From: Microcoleus sp. FACHB-68
GTDB taxonomy: Bacteria > Cyanobacteriota > Cyanobacteriia > Cyanobacteriales > Oscillatoriaceae
Direction of reading: 5' to 3'
DNA: 64,000 nucleotides
NCBI RefSeq assembly: GCF_014695715.1
Contig: NZ_JACJOT010000008.1
Coordinates: forward strand, 1,488,001-1,552,000
Both the position numbers and the translations under genes were made by a program. Shown here one piece after another: positions 17,824-26,953 of this stretch. Each line of letters opens with the position of its first letter. Position 1 is the first letter of the stretch. Below the pieces are notes generated by a model. The model did not search any database, was not told the origin of the DNA, and worked only from the letters and a program-made list of their open reading frames with translations.

Positions 17824-20187
17824 ATGATCGGACAACTTTTAGATAGACGTTATAGAATCACTGAAGTTATCGGCTCAGCGGAATTTGGACAAACCTATCT
17901 GGCAAAAGATACGCGCCGTCCAGGGCACCCAGAATGTTTTGTCAAGCATCTGAAGCCTTCGAGTAATGATCCACAGATGCTCGAAACAACCCGACGCCTA
18001 TTTGACAAAGAAGCGGAAATTCTTGAAAAATTAGGTCAGCATGACCAAATTCCTCAGTTATTTGCCTATTTTGAGGAAAATAAAGAATTTTATTTGGTAG
18101 AAGAATTCATTCCAGGTCATTCCCTAGGAAATGAGATTTTAACCGGGCAACCCCTCACTGAAAACCAAGCTGTCAGCATCTTGAGAGAGGTGTTAGAGAT
18201 CTTGGTGTTTGTCCACGGACATAGTGTAATTCATCGGGACATTAAACCCAGCAATTTAATCCGCCGGCATCCAGATAATAAATTAGTTTTAATTGATTTT
18301 GGGGCAGTTAAAGAAATTGGCACCCAATTTGCCCAGCGCCAGATGCCGCCCACGATGCGGATTGGGACTTTAGAATATATGCCGGTGGAACAATTCCAAT
18401 ACAATCCCCAATTAAATAGCGATATTTATGCGTTGGGAATGATTGCAATTCAAGGACTCACCGGCTTACCGATTTACGACTTACCAAAACTTAGAGATAA
18501 TCATAATCCGAATAAAGGAGAACTTTCCTGGCGACACCTAGCTTTAGTGAGTGTGGAACTCGCAGATATTTTAGATAAAATGGTGCGCTATGACTACCGG
18601 CAGCGTTACCAGTCGGCAACCGAAGTCTTAGCCGATCTAATAAAAATTAGTGATGTGTCGGGGATTCGCGTCCCCAAGCTCACAATTTATCGAGAAGAAG
18701 TTGAGCGCCGCGCTAGCAGTCGAGGTGAAATTTCTGTGGTCGGTCGAAGCATATTAGATGCCCTTCGCAGTAGTTTAGAATTGCAGCCAGAGGAGGCTGA
18801 AGATATCGAAGAAGAGGTTTTAAAACCTTATCAAGATTATAAGCAGAAATTCCAAAGATATCAGCAAGCGTTAACGGAAGCGATGAACCAAGAATATCCT
18901 CTCAGTCAGGATACTCGTGATGAGTTAAAACGCTTGCAGCAAGTTTTAGGACTCAGAGATGAGGATATTGCTAAAATTGAAGAGAAAGTTCCGACGAATT
19001 TCCCTCGATTCACTCGATTAAAATTACCCCAGCGCCTGCCAAGTTTAGGAAAAAAAGACCCGCGATTAATTGGCTCTGTTATTGGGGCAGTGCTGGCTTT
19101 TTTTGCTTTAATTTATGCGGGAGTTAAATTGCAACAATTTTTTCAGCAACAGCAGCGAGAAACCAGCAAATTAAATAGCCTGAATGCGTTTTATAAAGAA
19201 GGCAACTACGACAGTTGTATTAAAGAAGCCAGCAATGTTAGCCAAAGTTCAAATCAGTATCAACCGGCTCAAAATATTTTAAAACAATGTCAGGCCGGCT
19301 TAAATTGGAAAAATGTTCAATTTCAAACATTAACCGGGCATTCAGATGCAGTGGGCGTTGTTACCTTTAACCCGAATAGTACGATTCTTGCAAGTGGAAG
19401 CAAAGATAAAACCATCAAACTTTGGGATGTGGCAGCCGGCAAACTCAATCGCACGTTAGAAGGAGATTCATCAGCCGTTTGGGCAATGGCTTTTAGTCCT
19501 GACAGCACACAACTTGCAACCGGCAGTTTTTTCTGGAGAGTTTTGCTGTGGAATTTAAATAGTGGAGAATTAATTCGCAACGTTGAGCATGATGCAGCGG
19601 TTTGGACAGTTGCAATTAGTCCGAATGGCAAAACTCTCGTGAGTGGCAGTGAAGACAAGAAAATTAAAGCTTGGAATCTGGAAACAGGAAAACGAATTTA
19701 TACGCTCTCAGATCATTCAGATTATGTCTATTCCGTGGCAATCAGCCGCGATGGTAAAATGCTTGTCAGTGGCAGTAGAGACGCAACCGTTAAGATTTGG
19801 GAATTAGGGACAGGAACGCTCATAGACACGCTTGCCGATCATTCAGCAGACGTGAGATCAGTTGCAATTAGCCCGGATAGCCAAACCATTGTGAGCGGAA
19901 GTTATGATAATACAATTAAAGTTTGGAATCAGGAAACTGGGGAATTAATTCGCACACTGGAAGGGCATTCAGACGATGTGGTTTCTGTTGCAATAAGTCC
20001 AGATGGCAAGACAATAGCCAGTGGAAGTAAGGATAAAACGATTAAGATTTGGAATCTTCAAACAGGAGAAGTTCTTAATACTTTATCCGGGCATTCTGAT
20101 GAAGTCTATTCAGTTGCATTCAGTTCCGATGGAAAGATGCTAGCTAGCGCCGGCAAAGATAATACCATTAAACTCTGGCGACGATAA
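17824..20187 (+). CDS. Ser/Thr protein kinase fused to WD40 repeats
   Basis: The 787-residue product has an N-terminal Hanks-type kinase domain (about 9-280), a membrane helix (about 414-436) and a C-terminal WD40 domain of seven repeats (about 500-787). HRDIKPSNLI near residue 137 is the catalytic loop and LIDFGAVKE near 158 the metal-binding DFG. The glycine loop reads GSAEFGQTYLAKD, with alanine for the second glycine. The WD40 units recur with SPDGKTIASGSKDKTIKIWN and should form a beta-propeller for protein contacts. The frame opens at a TTG at 17809, but the ATG at 17824 gives the usual start MIGQLLDRRYR. The substrate is unknown. Confidence 0.92.
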   Translation: MIGQLLDRRYRITEVIGSAEFGQTYLAKDTRRPGHPECFVKHLKPSSNDPQMLETTRRLFDKEAEILEKLGQHDQIPQLFAYFEENKEFYLVEEFIPGHSLGNEILTGQPLTENQAVSILREVLEILVFVHGHSVIHRDIKPSNLIRRHPDNKLVLIDFGAVKEIGTQFAQRQMPPTMRIGTLEYMPVEQFQYNPQLNSDIYALGMIAIQGLTGLPIYDLPKLRDNHNPNKGELSWRHLALVSVELADILDKMVRYDYRQRYQSATEVLADLIKISDVSGIRVPKLTIYREEVERRASSRGEISVVGRSILDALRSSLELQPEEAEDIEEEVLKPYQDYKQKFQRYQQALTEAMNQEYPLSQDTRDELKRLQQVLGLRDEDIAKIEEKVPTNFPRFTRLKLPQRLPSLGKKDPRLIGSVIGAVLAFFALIYAGVKLQQFFQQQQRETSKLNSLNAFYKEGNYDSCIKEASNVSQSSNQYQPAQNILKQCQAGLNWKNVQFQTLTGHSDAVGVVTFNPNSTILASGSKDKTIKLWDVAAGKLNRTLEGDSSAVWAMAFSPDSTQLATGSFFWRVLLWNLNSGELIRNVEHDAAVWTVAISPNGKTLVSGSEDKKIKAWNLETGKRIYTLSDHSDYVYSVAISRDGKMLVSGSRDATVKIWELGTGTLIDTLADHSADVRSVAISPDSQTIVSGSYDNTIKVWNQETGELIRTLEGHSDDVVSVAISPDGKTIASGSKDKTIKIWNLQTGEVLNTLSGHSDEVYSVAFSSDGKMLASAGKDNTIKLWRR

Positions 20188-20426
20188 GCGATCCGGGCCG
20201 GCACAGAAACGCAGTTGAAATCATAGGAGAGTCCGATATTCATCCATCCCAACCCGTAAGCCATCGGTGTTTATCTGTGGTTAAAAATCTCTTAACCAAA
20301 AATCTGCGGTAAAAGCCAGACACCCCTCTGCCGGCTCAAGGACTTGCAACCGAAGCCTAGAATCGTTGCCGGCAAGGCGATTGAGACATTTGGAAAAAAA
20401 TCTTTTCAAAGCCGGCGACATTCATG

Positions 20427-20432
20427 TATAAT
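20427..20432 (+). promoter_or_regulatory. -10 box of the tRNA-Leu promoter
   Basis: TATAAT lies 11 bases before the 5' end of the tRNA. A TTTTCA-like sequence at about 20403-20408 is at the right distance for a weak -35 box. Confidence 0.6.
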
Positions 20433-20443
20433 AGAAACTCCAA

Positions 20444-20524
20444 GCGGATGTGGCGGAATTGGTATACGCGCACGTTTGAGGGGCGTGTGGCTTTGCCTTG
20501 CGAGTTCGAGTCTCGCCATCCGCA
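20444..20524 (+). tRNA. trnL-GAG: tRNA-Leu (anticodon GAG)
   Basis: GCGGATG at 20444-20450 pairs with CATCCGC at 20517-20523, with A as discriminator; the terminal CCA is not encoded. The D arm contains TGGCGGAATTGGTATACGCG, typical of leucine tRNAs, the anticodon loop is TTGAGGG with GAG at 20478-20480, there is a long variable arm, and GAGTTCGAGTCTC forms the T arm. It reads CUC and CUU leucine codons. No intron is present. Confidence 0.96.
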
Positions 20525-20533
20525 TATTAAGCT

Positions 20534-20567
20534 AAAGGCACTGTGTTAAGCGGTGCCTTTACTTTTT
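20534..20567 (+). terminator. Intrinsic terminator after tRNA-Leu
   Basis: AAAGGCAC at 20534-20541 pairs with GTGCCTTT at 20553-20560, followed by ACTTTTT. Confidence 0.85.
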
Positions 20568-21191
20568 GGTAGCCGGTGCCGGCCTATTTTATAGAGTTTT
20601 TGCAAATGGTTCAGTTTAATTAAACACAACCTCTGACGTAGGTTAGATTCAGGGTTGGCTTGTGTTCTCCAGATTAGCTAAGGAATTCACTTTATAGCCT
20701 GAACCTTGGCTGGTTGCTTAAATTAATGTTTGATTAACTACAGATGCACACAGATAATTTATCTTCAGCATCTGAGTTTTGCAGATATCTAAGAGAAAGG
20801 ATTTATTGCGCTGCGCCCAATAAAGGTTCCCTAGAGTTAGCTTGATTCTGAGTAGAAGGCTAACTTTTGCAGCCGGCTTAGTAAAGCCTGCACTTTTCCC
20901 CCGCTTGATTCTAGCGGTTACGGTTCCAGTGTTTCACGACATTCGAGGATCGCTCTTACCTAAGGCAGATGAGCGAATTTTCCATTTCAGCTATTCTGTT
21001 AGGCGAAGATACGTTCAAAATTAGCGCAATTCGCTGAATTGACGTTAATTTCTATACCAATCCTAACCAGTCTAAATAATTTAAAAATTGTGTAGGTTGA
21101 CCAAAAAAGCTTAACCTCATGCAATAACCTGACCCTTGCAAGTTCACGCTCGCAGGTGTTCTCAAAAGAACAGTTGAAAGGAGAAAAACTT
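20568..21191. other. Spacer without a supported gene
   Basis: Only short frames without family features occur here. A partial copy of the ATCTGTG dispersed repeat (ACTACAGATGCACACAGAT) lies at about 20738-20757. No promoter for the glucan genes could be fixed with confidence. Confidence 0.5.
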
Positions 21192-21256
21192 TGTAGGGGC
21201 GGGTTGAGTGGAGATATTTGCAGGAAGCACAAAATGGTGATAAACCCACCCCTACA
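21192..21256. repeat. GTAGGGGCGGGTT inverted repeat (copy 1)
   Basis: TGTAGGGGCGGGTT at 21192-21205 faces AACCCACCCCTACA at 21243-21256 with one mismatch. A second copy is at 60920-60986. This copy lies in an open frame upstream of glgE, so it helps show that the longer apparent N-terminus of GlgE is not real. Confidence 0.85.
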
Positions 21257-21305
21257 GGGACAAATGCGCCTGTCCCAGACAACCCAAACACAGGAAGCAT
21301 CTCAA

Positions 21306-23267
21306 ATGCTGTTACAAGAAGGCAGGAGAAGAGTTCAAATCGAAGGAATCTCGCCAGAGATTGACTGTGGTCGCTTCCCGATCAAACGGACTGCCGGCGA
21401 AGCAGTCCGCGTTGAGGTAGATATGTTCGGCGATGGTCATGATGCGATCGCAGGTCTCATTCTCTACCGAAAGGAAGAGTCTCCCGAATGGTTGGAAGCC
21501 CCACTCACCGCATTAGTAAACGATCGCTGGCAAGGAAGCTTCACCGTTACCGAAATTGGGCGTTACCTCTACACCGTCACCGGCTGGGTTGACCATTTTC
21601 TTTCCTGGCGAAAAGGCATGGCGAAGAAACTCGAAGCCAAACAAGATGTCGCCGTAGACTTGCTGATTGGGGCGCAACTTGTTGAAGAAGCCAGTTTGAG
21701 GGCCGGCGGCGATGAGCGATCCCAACTGCAAAACTGGGCAGAAACCCTGCGTTCCATTCAAAGAGAAGACTTTCCCATTTTAGAGGAAAAAGTCCTTTCA
21801 CAAGACTTGGCCGGCTTAATGACCAAGTATCCAGACCGGAAATTTGCCACCACCTACGAAAAAGAACTCGCTATCGTCGTAGATCGGGAAAAAGCCCGGT
21901 TCAGCACTTGGTACGAACTGTTTCCGCGTTCCTGTGGCGAACCCGGAAAACATGGCACCTTTAAAGACGTTGAAGCCCGACTTCCCTACATTGCCGAACT
22001 GGGCTTTGATGTGCTTTACCTGCCGCCCATTCATCCCATTGGCGTTACCTTTCGTAAAGGGAAAAATAACACCGTTGTTGCTGAACCTGGAGATGTGGGA
22101 GTCCCTTGGGGAATTGGTTCCCTCGAAGGTGGGCACAAAGCCATTCATCCCGAATTAGGCACAATGGCAGACTTTCATGAGTTTGTCGCCAAAGCCGGTG
22201 AATATGGAATTGAAATCGCATTGGATTTGGCTTATCAGTGTTCTCCTGATCACCCCTACGCAAAAGAGAATCCCCAGTGGTTCCGCAGCCGGCCTGATGG
22301 CACAATTCAACACGCCGAAAACCCTCCCAAGAAGTATCAAGATATTTACCCCATTGAATTTGAAAGCGACGACTGGCAAAACCTTTGGGAAGAATTAAAA
22401 AGTGTTGTTTTGTTTTGGGTTGATCAGGGAATTAAAATCTTTCGGGTAGACAACCCGCACACCAAAGCCTTTCCCTTTTGGGAGTGGATGATTGGGGAAG
22501 TTAAACGAGATTATCCCGATGTTCTGTTCTTAGCCGAAGCCTTTACGCGTCCCAAGGTAATGTCTCGCTTGGCGAAGTCAGGGTTTACCCAGTCTTACAC
22601 TTATTTCACTTGGCGTAATACCAAGTGGGAACTGACCGAATATTTCAAGGAATTAACCTCCTATCCAGCCCGCGATATTTTCCGCCCTAATGTGTGGCCG
22701 AACACGCCAGATATTTTACCCGAATATCTCCAACATGGTGGCAGGCCGGCGTTTATGATTCGGTTAGTCCTTGCTGCTACCTTAGCTGCCACTTATGGAA
22801 TTTATGGGCCGTCTTATGAAGTTTGCGACAACCGGCCCTTAAAACCAGGCGGCGAAGAATACCTTCACTCTGAGAAATATCAAATCCGGGAATGGGATTT
22901 AAACAGTCCTTACACCATTAAACATTTAATCGCACGGGTGAACCGCATCCGCCGAGAACATCCAGCCCTGCAAAGTAACAACAGTCTCAAATTCCATCAC
23001 GTCGATAACGAAGAGATTATTTGTTATAGCAAACAAGCTGAAGATTCTCACGATTTAATTTTAGTGGTTGTTAACCTCAATCCTTACCACAAGCAAAGCG
23101 GCTGGGTTCACTTACCCCTGCAATCTTTAGGACTGCAACCTGATCAGCCTTACCAACTTGACGATCTGCTCAACAATGCCCATTACACTTGGCGGGGTGA
23201 ATATAACTATGTTGAAATCAACCCCCATGTAAGTCCCGGTCATATTTTCCGCGTCGAACAAAAGTAG
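21306..23267 (+). CDS. glgE: Alpha-1,4-glucan:maltose-1-phosphate maltosyltransferase
   Basis: The 653-residue GH13_3 enzyme transfers maltose from alpha-maltose 1-phosphate to the non-reducing end of alpha-1,4-glucans. The N-terminal domain begins RRRVQIEGISPEIDCGRFPI, a strong GlgE signature; FSTWYELFPRS and YLPPIHPIG follow. The nucleophile is the aspartate of IFRVDNPHTKAF (about residue 381) and the acid/base is the glutamate of FLAEAFTRPKVM (about 411); the family-specific NPHTK is intact. The frame is open upstream to 21156, but that part contains a dispersed repeat. ATG 21306 has AGGAAG at 21292-21297 at good spacing; ATG 21264 is the alternative. The gene heads the cluster glgE, treS-pep2, glgB. 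Confidence 0.94.
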   Translation: MLLQEGRRRVQIEGISPEIDCGRFPIKRTAGEAVRVEVDMFGDGHDAIAGLILYRKEESPEWLEAPLTALVNDRWQGSFTVTEIGRYLYTVTGWVDHFLSWRKGMAKKLEAKQDVAVDLLIGAQLVEEASLRAGGDERSQLQNWAETLRSIQREDFPILEEKVLSQDLAGLMTKYPDRKFATTYEKELAIVVDREKARFSTWYELFPRSCGEPGKHGTFKDVEARLPYIAELGFDVLYLPPIHPIGVTFRKGKNNTVVAEPGDVGVPWGIGSLEGGHKAIHPELGTMADFHEFVAKAGEYGIEIALDLAYQCSPDHPYAKENPQWFRSRPDGTIQHAENPPKKYQDIYPIEFESDDWQNLWEELKSVVLFWVDQGIKIFRVDNPHTKAFPFWEWMIGEVKRDYPDVLFLAEAFTRPKVMSRLAKSGFTQSYTYFTWRNTKWELTEYFKELTSYPARDIFRPNVWPNTPDILPEYLQHGGRPAFMIRLVLAATLAATYGIYGPSYEVCDNRPLKPGGEEYLHSEKYQIREWDLNSPYTIKHLIARVNRIRREHPALQSNNSLKFHHVDNEEIICYSKQAEDSHDLILVVVNLNPYHKQSGWVHLPLQSLGLQPDQPYQLDDLLNNAHYTWRGEYNYVEINPHVSPGHIFRVEQK

Positions 23268-23501
23268 AGGCGAGTTTCATCGGTTCAGCCGGCAAAGGGC
23301 ATGAAGGCATTCAATACCAAACCTGCATAAAGGAATTTTGGATTGAAGAATCTCAAACCAAAGAAATATATCTGAACTGAAAATTTAGATATATTTTTTG
23401 AGAGCAAGTCAGACCAAATGCGTATTTCCCTTGACGGTTGAACCTAGCTACCAAGCTGCTGCAACATATCACCAGAACGTAAAAAAATTAAAACCTACTC
23501 C

Positions 23502-26500
23502 ATGCAAAACTCGATTTTGAAAGACGATGCCCTCTGGTTTAAGAACGCCATCATCTACGAAGTGCCGGTTCGCGCCTTTGCCGACAGTAATGGAGACGGG
23601 ATTGGAGACTTTCGCGGACTCACGGAAAAACTTGATTATCTGCAAGATTTAGGCGTCACAGCCCTGTGGCTGCTGCCATTCTTTCCTTCCCCCCTCAAAG
23701 ATGACGGCTACGATATTGCAGACTACACCAGTGTCAACCCGATTTATGGCACCTTAGAAGACTTTAAAGACTTCTTAGAAGCAGCCCATCAGCGGGGCAT
23801 CCGAGTCATTATCGAGTTAATTGTTAACCATACATCCGACCAGCATCCTTGGTTTCAGCGGGCGCGGAGATCACCCAAAGGCAGCCCGGAACGGGATTTT
23901 TATGTCTGGAGTGAGACCCCAGAAAAATACCAAGAAGCGCGGATTATTTTTCAGGATTTTGAGACTTCTAACTGGGCGTGGGACCCACTCGCCAAAGCTT
24001 ACTACTGGCATCGCTTTTACTCACATCAGCCGGATTTAAACTACGATAATCCAGCCGTGCGCCAAGCGGTGATTGAGGTGCTTGATTTTTGGTTAGCGAT
24101 GGGCGTAGATGGACTGCGAATGGATGCGGTGCCTTACCTGTACGAACGGGAGGGAACGAACTGCGAGAACCTGCCGGAAACTCACGTCTTTTTGAAACAG
24201 CTACGCACGCACGTAGACGAGAAATTTCCTAACCGAATGCTTCTCGCGGAGGCAAACCAATGGCCAGAGGATGCCGCACAATATTATGGCGCTGGGGACG
24301 AGTGCCACATGAACTTCCACTTTCCCCTGATGCCTCGTTTGTTTATGTCGCTGCGGATGGAAGATAGCTTCCCGATTTCGGATATCCTCCATCAGACGCC
24401 GGCGATTCCCGATAACTGCCAGTGGGGATTATTTCTTCGCAACCACGACGAACTCACCCTGGAAATGGTCAGCGATGAAGATCGCGACTATATGTATCGG
24501 GTTTACGCACAAGATCCGGAGATGCGCGTTAATTTAGGCATCCGCCGGCGCTTAGCACCCCTATTAGGAAATGATCGCCGGCAGATTGAATTGCTCAACA
24601 GTTTGCTGTTATCTCTGCCTGGTACGCCGGTGCTTTACTACGGCGATGAAATTGGCATGGGAGATAACGTGTATGTCGGGGATCGCAATGGCGTTCGCAC
24701 ACCGATGCAGTGGAGTGCCGATCGTAACGCCGGCTTCAGTCGCGCCAACCCGCACAAGCTTTATTTACCCGTGATTGTTGAGTCGGAATACCATTACGAG
24801 GCGATTAACGTTGAGGCGCAACGGGCGAACCCTAACTCGTTGTGGTATTCAATGAAACGCCTGATGGCAACCCGCAAGCGTTTTCAGGCATTAGGCAAAG
24901 GCACGTTTGAGTTATTGCACCCGGAGAACCGCAAAGTTCTCGCCTTTACGCGCACCTACAACGGCGAACACATTTTAGTGGTGGCGAATTTGTCCCGGTT
25001 TGTGCAAACCGTGGAATTAGATTTGTCTGCCTTTAAAGGCATGGAGCCGGTGGAAATTTTTGGTCGCACTCACTTCCCCAGTATTGGCGAGTCACCCTAT
25101 TTCTTAAGTGTTGGGCCATACACGTTCTACTGGTTTACGCTTCAGATGCAACTGAGCGAACTACAGCCGGCCAAACCCCAAGCAGAACTGCCAACTTTGG
25201 CGGTCAGTGGTCAATGGCAAAACGTGTTTTCCCAAGCCCAGGTTAAAGGAACATTAGAGTCAATTCTGGCTAATTATCTGTATAACTGTCGCTGGTTTGG
25301 CGGTAAAGCCCGAATTGTGCAATCGGCCCATATCGGTGAAGTGATCCCCGTGTCCTACAAGGATCTGGAATCTCAGCTCGTTTGGTTGCAGGTTGACTAC
25401 ACCCAAGGCGACCCTCAAACCTATCTACTGCTTCTCGCCTACGCAGAAGGTGAGCAAGCGGCGCTGATCCAAGCAGAAATGCCTCAAGCCGTCGTGGCCC
25501 GTCTTCAGATACAAGGCAAAGAGTCTGCCGGCATACTCTTCGATGCCGTAGTCGATAAGCACTTCTTGAGCTTCCCCCTAGAGGCAATCGCTCAAAATCA
25601 AGTTTACAAAGGCAAGGCAGGGCAATTAGTTGCCACGGCGACAGATATCTTTGAGCAGATCAAAGAAGGTGCTACTAACCTGGAGCCGACTCTGATTAAG
25701 GGCGAACAGAGCAACACCTCTGTCATTTATGGGGATCGCTTTATCTTGAAACTCTTCCGCAAACTGGAAGAGGGGATCAACCCGGATCTAGAGATCGGGC
25801 TATTCCTAGGGGCGAAAAAACGCCTGCAACACTTTGCTTCCATCGCTGGATCGCTAGAGTATCGCCGGCCTAAAGCTGAACCGATGACTGTGGGGATATT
25901 ACAAGAGTTCATCCTCGATACCCGCAGCAGTTGGGAGTACACCCTCGATAGTCTGCGCGACTACTTTGATCGCGTGACGGTGCAGCAGACGGAGATCACC
26001 GAGATTCCCATCCCCTCCGGATCTCTGCTAGATTTGCAGGCGCTGGAAATTCCAGAATTAGCCGGTCAAACCATTGGTTCTTACCTGGCAAGCGCTCAGC
26101 TTTTAGGGCAGCGCACCGCTGAACTGCATATCGCCCTCGCTTCCGATGCAGACAATCCCGATTTTGCCCCAGAAGCGTTTTCAACCTTCTACCAGCGCTC
26201 GATCTATCAATCTGCGCGTAACCTAACCGGCCAAGTTTTGCTGTTGTTGAAAAACCGGCTGAAATCCCTCCCCGACGAGTCCCAGAAGTTGGCACACACG
26301 GTTCTGGAACGCCAAGAGCAGCTAATGGGGCGCTATCAGTTAGTCCTCAACCAAAAAATTACAGCCAAGCGTACTCGCTGTCATGGGGACTACCATCTGG
26401 GGCAAGTGCTTTACACCGGCAAGGATTTTATCATCATTGACTTTGAAGGAGAGCCGGCTCGCAGTTTAAGTGAACGCCGCATGAAGCGATCAGCCCTGCG

Positions 26501-26828
26501 AGATGTGGCGGGAATGCTGCAATCTTTTAACTACGCGGCGAGTATGGGACTCCGCAATGAAGTCGAAAGCGGCATGATCCGTGAAGAAAATCTTCCGATG
26601 ATGGAGCAATGGGCGGAGTTTTGGTACACCTGGGTAAGCGCGGCTTTCCTAAATAGCTATCTGACAGTTGCCGGCGCTGACTCTTTCTTGCCAAAAACAA
26701 AAGCCGAGTTGCAAGTGCTTTTAGATGCCTATGTTTTGGAGAAAGTCATCTACGAATTAGGCTACGAACTCAACAATCGCCCGAACTGGGTACATATCCC
26801 CCTGCGGCGCATTCTCCAACTGCATTAA
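23502..26828 (+). CDS. treS: Trehalose synthase-maltokinase fusion (TreS-Pep2)
   Basis: The 1108-residue protein joins two enzymes. Residues 1 to about 550 are GH13 trehalose synthase, which interconverts trehalose and maltose: GVDGLRMDAVPYLYEREGTN has the nucleophile (about 208), LLAEANQWPEDAAQYY the acid/base (about 250), and LRNHDELTLEMVSDEDRDYM the third carboxylate. From about 585 to the end is maltokinase: YLYNCRWFGGKAR opens it, CHGDYHLGQVLY (about 957) has the catalytic loop and IIDFEGEPARSLSERR (about 979) the metal-binding aspartate. Together they produce maltose 1-phosphate for the GlgE encoded just upstream. Fusion permits channelling of maltose. Both active sites look complete. 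Confidence 0.95.
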   Translation: MQNSILKDDALWFKNAIIYEVPVRAFADSNGDGIGDFRGLTEKLDYLQDLGVTALWLLPFFPSPLKDDGYDIADYTSVNPIYGTLEDFKDFLEAAHQRGIRVIIELIVNHTSDQHPWFQRARRSPKGSPERDFYVWSETPEKYQEARIIFQDFETSNWAWDPLAKAYYWHRFYSHQPDLNYDNPAVRQAVIEVLDFWLAMGVDGLRMDAVPYLYEREGTNCENLPETHVFLKQLRTHVDEKFPNRMLLAEANQWPEDAAQYYGAGDECHMNFHFPLMPRLFMSLRMEDSFPISDILHQTPAIPDNCQWGLFLRNHDELTLEMVSDEDRDYMYRVYAQDPEMRVNLGIRRRLAPLLGNDRRQIELLNSLLLSLPGTPVLYYGDEIGMGDNVYVGDRNGVRTPMQWSADRNAGFSRANPHKLYLPVIVESEYHYEAINVEAQRANPNSLWYSMKRLMATRKRFQALGKGTFELLHPENRKVLAFTRTYNGEHILVVANLSRFVQTVELDLSAFKGMEPVEIFGRTHFPSIGESPYFLSVGPYTFYWFTLQMQLSELQPAKPQAELPTLAVSGQWQNVFSQAQVKGTLESILANYLYNCRWFGGKARIVQSAHIGEVIPVSYKDLESQLVWLQVDYTQGDPQTYLLLLAYAEGEQAALIQAEMPQAVVARLQIQGKESAGILFDAVVDKHFLSFPLEAIAQNQVYKGKAGQLVATATDIFEQIKEGATNLEPTLIKGEQSNTSVIYGDRFILKLFRKLEEGINPDLEIGLFLGAKKRLQHFASIAGSLEYRRPKAEPMTVGILQEFILDTRSSWEYTLDSLRDYFDRVTVQQTEITEIPIPSGSLLDLQALEIPELAGQTIGSYLASAQLLGQRTAELHIALASDADNPDFAPEAFSTFYQRSIYQSARNLTGQVLLLLKNRLKSLPDESQKLAHTVLERQEQLMGRYQLVLNQKITAKRTRCHGDYHLGQVLYTGKDFIIIDFEGEPARSLSERRMKRSALRDVAGMLQSFNYAASMGLRNEVESGMIREENLPMMEQWAEFWYTWVSAAFLNSYLTVAGADSFLPKTKAELQVLLDAYVLEKVIYELGYELNNRPNWVHIPLRRILQLH

Positions 26829-26953
26829 ACTTGCGTTTTTCCACGTAAATTCGGCTGCATAACCCTCCGTTTTACTTCGCCCAACCTCTCAAATTCTGGT
26901 AAATGTTGGGCGAATTACACCTTTGAAAACAGTCGTAAATTTTTGAATGAATC

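Noticed and set aside
20344-20535. Plus-strand frame of 63 codons
   Set aside because: It covers the tRNA-Leu gene and has no protein features.
21156-21305. N-terminal extension of GlgE
   Set aside because: The 50 extra codons cover a dispersed inverted repeat and do not match the family start; the ATG at 21306 has a good ribosome-binding site.
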